This document shows positions 40,805 through 51,487 of a DNA stretch of 64,000 bases, piece by piece. The notes under the pieces were generated by a model. The model was not told the origin of the DNA and searched no databases. It saw only the letters and a list, made by a program, of their open reading frames with translations. Numbering within the stretch: the stretch's first letter is position 1; every line of letters begins with the position of its first letter. The translations under genes and the position numbers were made by a program. Source of the stretch: an uncultured Paracoccaceae bacterium. GTDB lineage: Bacteria > Pseudomonadota > Alphaproteobacteria > Rhodobacterales > Rhodobacteraceae. The stretch covers positions 83,797-147,796 of the forward strand of contig CAJJAK010000011.1 of the NCBI GenBank assembly GCA_905182165.1. Reading direction: 5' to 3'.

Positions 40805-41730
40805 GTGGAAAATAATGATATAGTCGCTTTTGGTGATTTATTGGACCGTTCGATTGCTAATAATGATAAAGAGTTTTTAGATCGAATTTCAGTAAGAGAT
40901 TATATCATCAAAGCTGAAATTGGTGCATTCCAATCCGAAAGAGGAAAAAAACAGAGATTAAGAATAAGTGTTGTTTTAGAAGTTCAGTTGAATGATAATA
41001 AAAAATACGATGACGTAGATAAGATAATTTCTTATGATACTATAATAGAGGCAATCAATAAACAATTATCGATAGAGAGAATAAATCTTTTAGAAACTTT
41101 TTCGGAAAAAATTGCATCAGAGGTTTTGACAGATTTTCGAGCCAAAAGAGTATTTGTCAGGGTTGAAAAGTTGGATCGGATCCCTGGGGCTTTGGGGGTT
41201 GAAATAGTTAGAGCTTCTAAAGCTATTGGTAGCTTTCAATCTAAAACTAAATTACAAGAGGCCCTGCTACTTCATCTGTTCCTCTTGTTGTATTAATTCC
41301 TAATGACATAATTAATAGTGATAATTTACCTTTATGGTTGGATGGATTGGTGAAATCCAAAAAACCTGTTGTGATATGTGTTGAGGCTACGATTAACTTA
41401 AGTGTTTCTTCAGAAAACAAATTGGTTCAAAGACGAATTGACTTGTTGGAAATAGAGAAAAATGCTTGGTTATTGGCTGGAAAAGATGAGAGATGTGTCG
41501 TAATCAATAGCAGAACTGAACTTGATTGGGCAATAAAAAGTGGGCAACTTTCAATTTGGGCTCCATCTAAAATAGTTTTAGATGCAGTTGATAAACCCTT
41601 AAGTACTGATGCAATCGAACTGGCTAACTGGTTTTCTCAAAGTATATCTGATGCCAACATAAGTGTGCTTGGAAAAAAAATAATTAATGGATATGAAAAC
41701 ATCAAATCAATTACAGATTTTCCGTATTAA
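40805..41730 (+). CDS. folB: Dihydroneopterin aldolase with C-terminal extension, one frameshift
   Basis: FolB makes 6-hydroxymethyl-7,8-dihydropterin. The domain from about residue 24 reads DRISVRDYIIKAEIGAFQSE, RGKKQRLRISVVLEVQL, ISYDTIIEAINKQL, INLLETFSEKIASEVL and VFVRVEKLDRIPGALGVEI. A frame change near 41265 separates a second domain of about 145 residues (VPLVVLIPNDIINSDN, AWLLAGKDERCVVINSRTEL, ANWFSQSISDANISVLG) that is not part of ordinary FolB but accompanies it in Rhodobacterales. The start is a GTG at 40805. The stop overlaps the folP start (TAATG). Confidence 0.85.
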
Positions 41731-42741
41731 TGAGTAAAAATTACTACCGACCAATAGTATCCAATATGTTTTCAGCTAATGAAGGCGCATTTAGATTATC
41801 AGGTGGGTGGGCTTTTTTTGATAAAGTTGAAGTCATTAATCGAAATGAAAAGAGCAAAATTATATGCGCTAAAAATATCATGCAGAAAATGTGCTAAAGA
41901 ATTGACTGGTAAAAGACCAAATTTATTGAATTTTTCATTTTCATAACCCAAAATAATGGGTATTTTAAATATCACACCAGATAGTTTTTCAGATGGTGGA
42001 CTATTTGTAGATACTGATGTCGCATTGAATGAAGTTCATAAAATGATTGATTGTGGTGTATCTATTCTGGATATTGGTGGCGAAAGCACTCGGCCTGGAG
42101 CTGAAATACTTGGAGCAGCAGAGGAAATTGAGAGAATTTTACCAGTAATTAATAAAATTAGAACTTTGAATAGTACAATTCCAATATCCATTGATACGAG
42201 AAAATCTGAGGTTTGGCGCATTTCGAAAGAAGCGGGTGCGAATATGTTAAATGATGTTAGCGGGATGAGCTATGACAAAGGCATGGCTGGTATTGTGAAA
42301 AAAACAAATAGCCCTTTATGCGTTATGCATTCTCGAGGTACCCCCCAAAACATGAAAGAACATGCGCATTATGAAAATATACTTTTAGATGTTTATGATT
42401 ATTTAGAGAATACTATAAATAAATGTATGATGGCGGGTATTCTAAAAAAGAATATTGTTATAGATCCAGGTATTGGATTCGCCAAAACGTTAGAACATAA
42501 TCTAACTATTTTGAGAGGATTAAGTATTTTTCATGGATTGGGCTGTCCAATTTTGTTAGGTGCATCTAGAAAAAAATTTATTGGTACTATTGCTTTGGAG
42601 AAAAATCCACTAAAATTAGGTGCAGGTTCTGTAACTGTTGCATTAGAAGCAATTAATCAGGGCGTTCAAATGCTTCGTGTGCACGATGTCTTTGAAACGA
42701 TGCAAGCGCTAAGATTATGGAAATCTTTGAGGTTGGAGTAG
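41730..42741 (+). CDS. folP: Dihydropteroate synthase with N-terminal extension, frameshifted
   Basis: Joins p-aminobenzoate to dihydropterin pyrophosphate. The catalytic part, MGILNITPDSFSDGG, DIGGESTRPGAEILGAAEEI, PISIDTRKSEVWRISKEAGA, LNDVSGMSYD, VMHSRGTPQNMKEHA, IVIDPGIGFAKTLEHN, LGASRKKFIG, runs in one frame from 41956. It is preceded by about 75 residues (MSKNYYRPIVSNM, EGAFRLSGGWAFFDKVEVIN) in another frame, with slips around 41890-41955. This YYRP...GGW..F..VEV extension is characteristic of Rhodobacterales FolP, so the start is placed at ATG 41730. Corrected length is about 337 residues. Confidence 0.9.
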
Positions 42742-42746
42742 AGTAA

Positions 42747-44090
42747 ATGGTTAGAAAATATTTTGGAACTGATGGTGTGCGAGGGAAAGCTAATACTTTT
42801 CCAATGACCCCTGATGTGGCGCTTAAACTTGGTGCGGCAGCGGGTCGCCATTTTAGAAGAGATGGCGAAGAACATAGGGTTGTTATAGGAAAAGATACCC
42901 GAAGATCAGGATATATGTTCGAAAATGCATTAACTGCTGGTTTAACCTCTACCGGCATGAACGTATTCCTATTAGGTCCAATTCCCACCCCTGCAGTAGG
43001 ATTTTTAACAAAATCTATGAGAGCTGACTTCGGTGTTATGATTTCAGCGTCACATAATCATTACAATGATAATGGCATTAAATTTTTTGGACCTGATGGG
43101 TTTAAACTTTCTGATGAATCAGAGTTTGAGATCGAAGAAATTATGGAAAGTAGTTTCGTGGCTGCTAATGCTGAAAATATTGGTAGAGCTCGGAGGGTCG
43201 ATGATGGTTTGGGTAGATATGTAGAACATGCAAAAGCTTCATATCAATTTGATGGAAGAAGTCTAAAAGGTCTAAAGATAGTGATCGATTGTGCAAATGG
43301 TGCAGCATACAAGGTTGCTCCACAGGTGTTGTTTGAATTGGGTGCAGATGTAATACCTATAGGGGTGGCACCAAATGGATATAATATCAATGAATCTTGT
43401 GGCTCTACCAGCCCTGAGCTTGCAGCCCAAACAGTTATTGATCAAAATGCAGATTTAGGAATTTGTTTGGATGGAGATGCAGATAGACTTTTAATAATTG
43501 ATGAAAAAGGAAATTTAGCGCACGGTGATCATCTGTTGGGGGTTTTTGCTCGAGAATTAAAGGTGAATAAAAAACTGAGTAATAACACATTAGTTGCTAC
43601 ATCAATGTCAAATTTAGGTTTGGAGATATTTTTATCATCTGAGGGAATAAATTTAGTAAGGACTGGGGTAGGCGATCGATATGTGGTCGAAAAGATGTTG
43701 TCTGATGGATTTAATTTAGGTGGGGAACAATCTGGACATATTATAATGTCAGAATTTTCCACTACTGGCGATGGTCTCGTCGCAGCACTTCAATTTATAG
43801 CTGCTATGCAAAGAAATCAATGTAATGCCAGCAAACTGTTAAATTTATATGATCTTTATCCGCAGATACTTAAAAATATTAAAATTAATGGTAAGCTAGA
43901 TCCATTTCAAGATGAACAAGTTATGAAGCTTATTAAAGCAAAAGAGGACTTATTCGCAGGTAAGGGACGTTTGGTGATACGCAAATCTGGTACAGAACCT
44001 TTAATCCGTGTGATGGGAGAGCATGAAGATGAAAACATTCTTAAGGATACCGTATATGAAATTGTTGATAAAATTAAAAGTATGAATTGA
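42747..44090 (+). CDS. glmM: Phosphoglucosamine mutase
   Basis: Converts glucosamine 6-phosphate to glucosamine 1-phosphate for UDP-GlcNAc synthesis. The 447-residue product has MVRKYFGTDGVRGKANTFPM, the phosphoserine loop MISASHNHYNDNGIKFFGPD, the metal loop LGICLDGDADRLLIID, the sugar loop LGGEQSGHIIMSEF (EQSGH) and the phosphate-binding RKSGTEPLIRVMGE. The frame is intact and starts five bases after the folP stop behind a GGAG...GAG box. The order folP-glmM is common in proteobacteria. Confidence 0.97.
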   Translation: MVRKYFGTDGVRGKANTFPMTPDVALKLGAAAGRHFRRDGEEHRVVIGKDTRRSGYMFENALTAGLTSTGMNVFLLGPIPTPAVGFLTKSMRADFGVMISASHNHYNDNGIKFFGPDGFKLSDESEFEIEEIMESSFVAANAENIGRARRVDDGLGRYVEHAKASYQFDGRSLKGLKIVIDCANGAAYKVAPQVLFELGADVIPIGVAPNGYNINESCGSTSPELAAQTVIDQNADLGICLDGDADRLLIIDEKGNLAHGDHLLGVFARELKVNKKLSNNTLVATSMSNLGLEIFLSSEGINLVRTGVGDRYVVEKMLSDGFNLGGEQSGHIIMSEFSTTGDGLVAALQFIAAMQRNQCNASKLLNLYDLYPQILKNIKINGKLDPFQDEQVMKLIKAKEDLFAGKGRLVIRKSGTEPLIRVMGEHEDENILKDTVYEIVDKIKSMN

Positions 44091-44091
44091 T

Positions 44092-45021
44092 AGGAAGTTA
44101 TGGACGTAGTCGATTGAGGTATTAAAAAACCTATGTATGCTGTTGCAATTAATAAAAATGCTAAGAAAAATTGTGTAGGTAGAATTTCATTCAAGAATAA
44201 TGTCCCAAAAATAATGGACCAAATAGGTACTTGGTAATTTACCTGACTCATAAATGCTGGCCCAGCAGTTTGTATAATTCGTACTAAAATTATTGTTGCC
44301 ACGGCTGTTGGTATGAGACCTAGGTAGCTTATAGCTATAAATGATTTAATGATGAAATCTCCTGAGGAAGACCTTCTGTTATTAAGGCGATTGGTACAAT
44401 AATAATACTAGCTAAAATTAGTGCTGCAGCTGAGAATGAAATGAGGCTAACGTTAGGGCAACGCCTCGTAATAATAGAGCCTATGGAATAGCAAGCTGCC
44501 GCACCCACGCAGGCGAGCCTCGCTGAAGAAATAATATCTTCACTTAAGTTTAAGATAGAATTTGGGCCAATAAGTAGGATGACGCCTAGAAAGCCAACGC
44601 TAAATCCAATCAATTTTTTAAATGAAAAGTGTTCCTCAGATACGAAAATGATGGATAATGGTAGGACAAGTAGAGGTACAATCGCCATGCATATTCCTGC
44701 GAAGCCACTTGATACGTATTGCTGACCCCAGCTTAACAAAGAAAAAGGTATAGCATTTGAAAACAATCCCATACCTAAGCAATGAAGCCAAATTTTTTGG
44801 CCTTCTTTTGTAGATAGCGTAGGTAATTTATCTCCAATTATAAACGCAAGTGAAGTCACGCAAATTGATGCAATCAAAATCCTCACAGCAGCTAACATTA
44901 AAGGTGAGAAGCTTTCTAAAGCATAAGAAACGCTAATAAACGAAGCTCCCCAAATAATGGAAAGAAAAACTAGAAGTGCCCAACTGATTAGTCCAGGATT
45001 TTGAATGGTTGGAGCCGTCAT
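44092..45021 (-). CDS. EamA/DMT-superfamily transporter, one frameshift, 3' end uncertain
   Basis: A ten-helix drug/metabolite-type transporter. The first EamA repeat reads WALLVFLSIIWGASFISVSY, ALESFSPLMLAAVRILIAS, FSLLSWGQQYVSSGFAGICM and LIGFSVGFLGVILLIGP; the second starts ACVGAAACYSIGSIITRRC. A slip near 44320 leads to AISYLGLIPTAVATIILVRI, YQVPIWSIIFGTLFLNEIL and FFLAFLLIATAYIGFLIPQ. Uncorrected, the frame would run on 184 bases antisense into glmM, so the true stop is probably near 44092-44110, hidden by another slip. The substrate is unknown. Confidence 0.82.
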
Positions 45022-45107
45022 ACTATCCTCACAAAGTGGTTAACATTCAATTTGATATCAACCATTTAATATTAATCTTTCAAAGAATAATTATGAAAAT
45101 ATCTAAC

Positions 45108-45138
45108 TGATACCTAAGAGAAGATCTCTCAGGTATCA
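45108..45138 (-). terminator. Hairpin terminator after ilvC
   Basis: TGATACCT (45108-45115) pairs with AGGTATCA (45131-45138), continued inside by AGAG/CTCT with one mismatch, giving about 12 base pairs around a five-base loop. It lies 15 bases past the ilvC stop. The T run after it on the minus strand is weak. Confidence 0.6.
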
Positions 45139-45152
45139 ATCAGTTTTGTAAT

Positions 45153-46187
<1,035 letters not shown>

Positions 46188-46220
46188 TTAAGTTTTGTTT
46201 GTTTTCAATTTACTTACCTT

Positions 46221-46283
46221 AAAGTTATATCAATTTTATAAATTATATAACTTTTTATTGCCATTAAGTAATTAATTAAGTAA
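46221..46283. promoter_or_regulatory. Candidate Lrp operator region between ilvC and the lrp pair
   Basis: AAAGTTATAT (46221-46230) and its exact complement ATATAACTTT (46245-46254) are separated by 14 bases, about two helical turns between arm centres. Just beyond is a direct repeat TAAGTAAT (46265-46272, 46277-46284) within an A/T-only tract. Lrp proteins bind several phased AT-rich dyads in divergent promoters like this one. The binding itself is inferred. Confidence 0.5.
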
Positions 46284-46318
46284 TATTAAAAAATAAAATT
46301 ACAAATAATGAAATAAAT

Positions 46319-46780
46319 ATGCATAAACTAACTGATATTGAAAAACGTTTGATAAGAAATATTATGGAAGACCCTGACGCTGGAACAGGAAAGCTTGCTG
46401 AGAGAGTTGGTATGTCAACTACCGCTTGCTGGAGGAAAATTGAAAAATTTCAAGAACTGGGAATAATTCAAGGCTTCATTGCAGATGTGAATTGGAAAAA
46501 GTTAGGTTATGAATTAGAAGTTAGTTTGAGGATTACACTAGACAAAACTCAAAAAGATGCGTTTGAAGCTTTCCTTTCTGGCGCACGAAAAATTAGGGAA
46601 GTTAATGAGATACAAACTTTTCTTGGGCGAGTTGATGTTAGATTAAATATTTTAGCTAGAGATTTAGATCATTATCAATCAATTTATCGAAATGAAATTT
46701 TAAATCTTCCATACATCGCTGAGGTTGAAGCTTTGATGATTATTTCTGATGTAAAACGCAGTAATGTGCTACCAATATGA
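46319..46780 (+). CDS. Lrp/AsnC-family transcriptional regulator (first of a tandem pair)
   Basis: The 153-residue product has the winged-helix DNA-binding domain (LTDIEKRLIRNIMEDPDAG, KLAERVGMSTTACWRKIEKF, LGIIQGFIADVNWKKLGY) and the RAM effector domain (LEVSLRITLDKTQ ... VNEIQTFLGRVDVRLNILAR, LPYIAEVEALMIIS). It is divergent from ilvC and overlaps the next lrp-like gene by four bases (ATGA), so the two are translated together and may form mixed oligomers. The frame is intact. Confidence 0.93.
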   Translation: MHKLTDIEKRLIRNIMEDPDAGTGKLAERVGMSTTACWRKIEKFQELGIIQGFIADVNWKKLGYELEVSLRITLDKTQKDAFEAFLSGARKIREVNEIQTFLGRVDVRLNILARDLDHYQSIYRNEILNLPYIAEVEALMIISDVKRSNVLPI

Positions 46781-47235
46781 TTTCTCTTGATGACCTTGAT
46801 CGTTCAATTGTTGAGTTATTAATTCGGAAGCAAAACTTAACACCAAGTGAAATTTCGCGTGATTTAAATGTATCACAATCAAAAGTTTGGCGTAGAATTA
46901 AAAATCTTAAAGAATTGGGAGTGCTGAGAGGTCGTCGGGTTTTAATTAATAGTGAATTGCTGGGGTTTGGTGTCACAGTGTTTTTAGGTGTTAAATTGGC
47001 GACTAAAGGCCGTGTTAGTCTTGCAGATTTCGAAAGAGCGGTAACGTCCATTCCTGAAGTTCAATTGGTGCAACATGTCTTAGGTTTGTATGATTATAGA
47101 CTTAGAGTAGTTGCAAGGGACATAAGCGATTTTGAAAGAGTATTGCGTCGAAGGATAATGACATTGCCTGGCGTCGGGAATGTTGAAGCGAATGTTTTAC
47201 TTTCAGAAGAGCGTCGATTTGGTCCTATTAGTTAG
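46777..47235 (+). CDS. Lrp/AsnC-family transcriptional regulator (second of a tandem pair)
   Basis: A 152-residue paralogue of the preceding gene: SLDDLDRSIVELLIRKQNL, SEISRDLNVSQSKVWRRIKN, LKELGVLRGRRVLINSELLG, then the RAM domain (VTVFLGVKLATKGRVSLADF, VQLVQHVLGLYDYRLRVVAR, VGNVEANVLLSEER). The two proteins differ at most positions, so the duplication is old. The frame is intact. It converges on the ubiL-like gene. Confidence 0.93.
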   Translation: MISLDDLDRSIVELLIRKQNLTPSEISRDLNVSQSKVWRRIKNLKELGVLRGRRVLINSELLGFGVTVFLGVKLATKGRVSLADFERAVTSIPEVQLVQHVLGLYDYRLRVVARDISDFERVLRRRIMTLPGVGNVEANVLLSEERRFGPIS

Positions 47236-47255
47236 TTCATAAAGCTTAAAAGTAT

Positions 47256-48409
47256 TTAGCCCAAACCAATATTTATTAACATATTTTTGGCTATTGACGA
47301 GGATGAGATCAAATCAAGTGCATTTGATCTGGCTTTTTGTAGATAAGAATTTTTGGATATAGAGGATAAATTCAATCCATTAACTATTCTACTTCTCATT
47401 GCAATTTTTTTCATTCTTGTTTTTTCATAAGCAATTAGATTTTTTTGACAGCCAGGGTCTTTAGAACCTTCAATTGTGTCTGCCAAAACCTTTATATCTT
47501 TAATACTCATATTTAAACCTTGTGCTCCAATCGGTGGCAGTACATGTGCTGCCTCAGCAATCAGTGCAGATCTATTTCCAATTATCTTTTTAGATAATTG
47601 GTTAATTATGGGCCAATTTGAAAGTTCACTTTTTAAATTAAGATCCCCAAGGCAGTTACCACTTCTGTCTGTGATATGTTTATTGAATGACTGTTTGTCC
47701 AACTTTAAAACTGTTTGAACAAATTTGGTATCCTCCATCCATATAACAGCCGATTCATAAGGATTAGATAATGGTACAATTGTGAATGGTCCCCCACTTT
47801 TATAAACTTCAATGGAAACATTCGAGTGTGGTTTTTGATGATCGATTATAAAAGCTAAGGCATGCTGATTATATTTTTTGGTTGTAGTCTCTATCAGCAA
47901 TTTTTCTCTAACCGAAGAGTTTCTTCCATCTGCTCCAATTAAGAGTTTACATTTTATTCGTTTACCAGATTTTAATTCAACGTACGAGGCATTAGTTCTA
48001 AATTTAACATTAACAAACTCATCATTATTAACCATTGTAATATTTTTATCTGCAATTAGAAATTGGTTCAAATGCCTAGCTCAGTTTGGTTTTTAATATT
48101 GAATCCAAAATATTTTTCCCCAATTTCAGATGATTTAAATTCTATATTTTTAATATTTTTCTCATCTGATACATCGCATATCTTTATTCCTACCAATGGG
48201 CTTGCAGTTACTTCAAGCGAGTCCCAAACTTCACAATTTTTTAATAATGAAATTGACGGTAATAATAAGGCTGTAGAGCGAAAGTCTATAATTTTTTTAT
48301 CTTGATTGTTGTAATCAACACAAATAATTTTATAACCCATTTGAGAAAATTTAATTGCTGCAATAGAGCCTGCTAACCCTGCACCAATTATTGTAATATC
48401 AGTTTCCAT
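47256..48409 (-). CDS. UbiH/UbiL-family FAD monooxygenase of ubiquinone synthesis, one frameshift
   Basis: Aromatic-ring hydroxylase of the ubiquinone pathway. The FAD-binding start METDITIIGAGLAGSIAAIK and DFRSTALLLPSISLLKNCEV are in one frame. A slip near 48070 leads to CKLLIGADGRNSSVREKLLI (the GADG motif), PFTIVPLSNPYESAVIW and the second FAD motif LIAEAAHVLPPIGAQGLNMS. The AEAAHVxPPIGAQGLN form is typical of the alphaproteobacterial UbiL branch. Corrected length is about 384 residues. Its start overlaps the end of the upstream HAD gene by 11 bases. Confidence 0.85.
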
Positions 48410-49058
48410 TTTTATTATTTGTCAATTTACTTAAAAATTCTGTTAAATTATCTGTAACAAAATGTCTCTCATCAATATAATTTTTCTCAGTTAAGTAGAC
48501 AGTCCGCATTTCTAAGTCATGTGGAACGTCTAGGTTTTTATATTCATCTTCAAACATGGCGGAATATTGTGGATTTATTCCTGATAATTCAATGATTTTT
48601 TGATATGCTTTCTTTTCTGGCTTGGGTAAATAGTTTGCATCCTCAACCCCGTAAATTTTATGAAAACATTCAGTTAAACCTCTGGCTTTCAATACTCGGT
48701 TAGCGTGAAATTTAGATCCATTCGTATAAACAATTTTTTCACCACGTAAGTTTTTAATTGCTTTAACAAGTCTTGGATCCACATCCAATGATGTTAGAGA
48801 AATATCGTGAACATCAACCAGATAGGGCTGTGGATCAATATCATGCTCTCTCATCATTCCAGCTAATGTCGTTCCATATTTTTTCCAGTAATAATCTCGT
48901 AAAAAATTTGCCTCTTTAAAGTCAACGTTTAATTGTTGCATTACAAAAGAAGTCATTTTAACTTCAATTTCAGCAAATAAGTTAGCCGATTTTGGATATA
49001 AAGTATTGTCGAGATCAAAAACCCAGTACTTTACATTATTGAAAGAATTTTTTGTCAT
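48399..49058 (-). CDS. HAD-family pyrimidine 5'-nucleotidase
   Basis: The 219-residue protein has the HAD nucleophile motif VFDLDNTLYPKSANLF (DxDxT), the cap with FLRDYYWKKYGTTLAGMMRE, motif II IVYTNGSKFHANRVL, motif III YLPKPEKKAYQKI and motif IV MFEDEYKNLDVPHDL. The DLDNTLYP start and the YGTTLAG cap are typical of the SDT1/pyrimidine 5'-nucleotidase group widespread in alphaproteobacteria. The exact substrate cannot be read from the sequence. The frame is intact. Confidence 0.9.
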   Translation of the reverse strand: MTKNSFNNVKYWVFDLDNTLYPKSANLFAEIEVKMTSFVMQQLNVDFKEANFLRDYYWKKYGTTLAGMMREHDIDPQPYLVDVHDISLTSLDVDPRLVKAIKNLRGEKIVYTNGSKFHANRVLKARGLTECFHKIYGVEDANYLPKPEKKAYQKIIELSGINPQYSAMFEDEYKNLDVPHDLEMRTVYLTEKNYIDERHFVTDNLTEFLSKLTNNKNGN

Positions 49059-49167
49059 TAATAATTCACCAAATGTGTTTCGTTCTAATTGCCATTATTT
49101 AAAAGGTTATATCTTTATTCAATTACTACCAGAGAATTACGATTAAAAGTATTGTATTGAAGAAAAT

Positions 49168-49470
49168 ATGAATACCCCACGGCAGAGTGATGCGTATGAA
49201 TTTATTTTACCAGTAATTGATGAAAGTTTATTCAAACCAGGCGATCGACTAGTTGAGCTTGAGTTGGTTAAAAATCTGGATTTTTTAGTACAACCATTAG
49301 AGGAGTTTTACAGAGACTTGAAACTCAATCTCTTTTAATCAAAGACGGTGGGATCTTCATTGTGGCTTCATTAGATAATATGCCCAGTTATCCGACTTAT
49401 AGGCTGTAAGGACGATTTTGAGGCTCTTGTGGTTACTCTTGAAGCACTGCACGCTGCAAAGAAGAAATAA
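49168..49470 (+). pseudogene. Remnant of a GntR-family regulator
   Basis: ATG 49168 starts SDAYEFILPVIDESLFKPGD, RLVELELVKNL, the GntR winged-helix N terminus. A slip near 49285 then gives TTIRGVLQRLETQSLLIKDG and GIFIVASLDN, matching the recognition helix and wing, and further slips near 49400 give QLSDLYAVRTI ... EALVVTLEALHAAKKK followed by TAA at 49470. Thus only the DNA-binding domain and the first helix of the effector (FCD-like) domain are present, about 100 residues instead of 220. It is truncated even after frame repair. It lies between the HAD gene and carA. Confidence 0.6.
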
Positions 49471-49523
49471 ACTCATGATGCTTTTACATTTGTACAAATT
49501 TTATAGCATTTGCTTATGTTAGG

Positions 49524-50685
49524 TCACATTAAATCTACAAACTTACTGAAAAGGTAAAAACTATCTTGGGGACCTGGACTTGCTTCTGGATGATGTTGAA
49601 CAGAAAAAACTGGCCTATTTGCTAGCTCTATACCACAATTTGATCCATCAAATAATGAGATATGTGTTTCATTAACATCTTTAGGTAATGTACTAGCGTC
49701 TACTGTGAAGCCATGGTTCATTGAGGTGATTTCAACTTTGCCAGTTTCTAAATCCTTTACGGGATGATTGGCACCGTGATGACCTACCTTCCAGTATTGA
49801 CCGCCTTACCACCCATTGCTACCGCAAGGAGCTGATGCCCAAGACAGATGCCTAAAAATGGCATATTTAAATTTTCAGAAATAAGTTAATCATAGGAACT
49901 GCATAAGCACCAGTTGCCTCTGGGTCGCCTGGTCCATTGGATAAGAAAAGGCCATCAGGGTTTAGCTTAAGTATTTCATCAGCTTTTGTATTACCCCCAC
50001 TATACCATACATCACACCCAGCAGACACGAGGCACCTCAAAATATTTTGCTTTGCTCCGTAATCAATCGCTATAACATTTTTATTATTTACCTGTGAGGG
50101 GGGTAATTTCTGGTCCCCCCAAGACCAAACATCTAGATCCCAGCTATATGACTTTTTACAGGTCACATCTTTTGCTAAATCTTTTCCCAGTAACCCATCA
50201 AACTTCTGAGCCTTTTTTTTCAAGTCTTGTATATCAAATATTCCGCTTTTGTTAAAAGAAATAGCTACATTCTGTGCGCCTTTTTCTCTAATCATTCGTG
50301 TCAATTTTCGTGTATCTAGGTGTCCAATACCAATTTTTCTTTTTTGTTTGAGCCAACTGTCTAATTTTGTGACTGAACGCCAATTGGAAGGTTCAGTTGG
50401 GTTTAACTATCATAGCTCTTGCAACAGGATTTGATGTTTCGGAGTCTTCAAAGGTTATTCCAGTGTTTCCAATATGGGGAAAAGTAAATGTTACAGCTTG
50501 TCCTGCATATGATGGATCAGTCATGATTTCCTGATAACCAGTCATGGAGGTGTTAAAACATATTTCTCCAGTTGTGGTTCCTTCTGCCCCAAAACCTTTT
50601 CCATAAAATACACTTCCATCAGTAAATACGATACAAGCTGTTTTAGAAACAGTAGAAAAAGCAACTAACGGTCTTTGGAAATCAT
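49524..50685 (-). CDS. carA: Carbamoyl-phosphate synthase small subunit, several frameshifts
   Basis: Glutaminase subunit supplying ammonia for carbamoyl phosphate (pyrimidines, arginine). Read piecewise on the minus strand: [20 protein letters not shown] and [36 protein letters not shown] (to about 50400), then [51 protein letters not shown] (to 49867), a stretch with the active-site region near 49800-49860, and finally [13 protein letters not shown] and [19 protein letters not shown] with the catalytic His and Glu. At least four frame changes are needed. Corrected length is about 387 residues. It is divergent from yqeY, as in other Rhodobacterales. Confidence 0.92.
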
Positions 50686-50858
50686 CTGTGATTTAATTTA
50701 ATGACTGATAGAAGCTTGTATTACGTTGGTCAAGGAAGAGAGAGTAGATAATTAGATTACATAGTATTTAATCAGTTTATTTTTTTATTGTTCTATAATC
50801 GAATAATAGATAAGATGTAGTTTCTGTTTTTTGTATTTGCAATCGAAAGGATTGTGTT

Positions 50859-51311
50859 GTGCGCGAAATTATAAACGAGGCCGTTAAAGATGCGATGCGT
50901 TCAAAGGACAAGTTGCGGTTATCCACTCTGAGATTAATTAATGCAGCGATTAAAGATAAAGATATTGCTCTTCGAGTGGAAGATAGGCCAGATGGCGTGT
51001 CTTCAAGTGAAATATTACAAATTCTTGGTAAAATGGTAAAACAGCGACAAGAAAGTGCGCGTGCTTATGAAGAAGGTGGTAGACTTGAATTAGCAGAGCA
51101 GGAATTATCTGAAATAAAGATTGTTGAGGAGTTCTTGCCTCGTCAATTAAGTGATGATGACGTTGCTAATGCGATCCAAAAGATTATTTCGTCAGTTGGT
51201 GCAACTTCCATCAGAGATATGGGGAAAGTTATGGCTTCTTTAAAAGAAAAATATACTGGACAAATGGATTTTGGAAAAGCTGGGGCCACAATCAAAAAAA
51301 TATTGGGTTAA
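50859..51311 (+). CDS. GatB/YqeY domain protein
   Basis: The 150-residue product consists of the YqeY domain: MREIINEAVKDAMRSKDKLR, LSTLRLINAAIKDKDIALR, LGKMVKQRQESARAYEEGGR, EIKIVEEFLPRQLSDDDVAN and DMGKVMASLKEKYTGQMDFG. The domain resembles the tail of amidotransferase subunit GatB and is thought to contact tRNA; its role is unproven. The start is GTG 50859, with AAAGGA upstream. Divergent from carA. The frame is intact. Confidence 0.93.
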   Translation: MREIINEAVKDAMRSKDKLRLSTLRLINAAIKDKDIALRVEDRPDGVSSSEILQILGKMVKQRQESARAYEEGGRLELAEQELSEIKIVEEFLPRQLSDDDVANAIQKIISSVGATSIRDMGKVMASLKEKYTGQMDFGKAGATIKKILG

Positions 51312-51487
51312 TTAAAGAAACCTTTCCCGTTCTTCAAAGCTAACACTCGGGGCAATTTACGTACTAATACTAATACTAATAATAGTATATTGTTAACTAG
51401 TGTTTTTCCAAGACTTCATTAAGATGGTAATTTTTGTTACATGTGTCTTCTGGTAAATTAATTAAGACCTGTGACGATAACTTTCCT

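Noticed and set aside
43907..44091. EamA transporter reading on for 184 bases antisense into glmM
   Set aside because: The sequence past FLIPQSTTS no longer looks like a membrane protein; a missed stop through another slip is more likely than a true overlap.
51362..51382. Short ACTAAT repeats after yqeY
   Set aside because: Only three imperfect units in AT-rich spacer; not a CRISPR or known repeat family.
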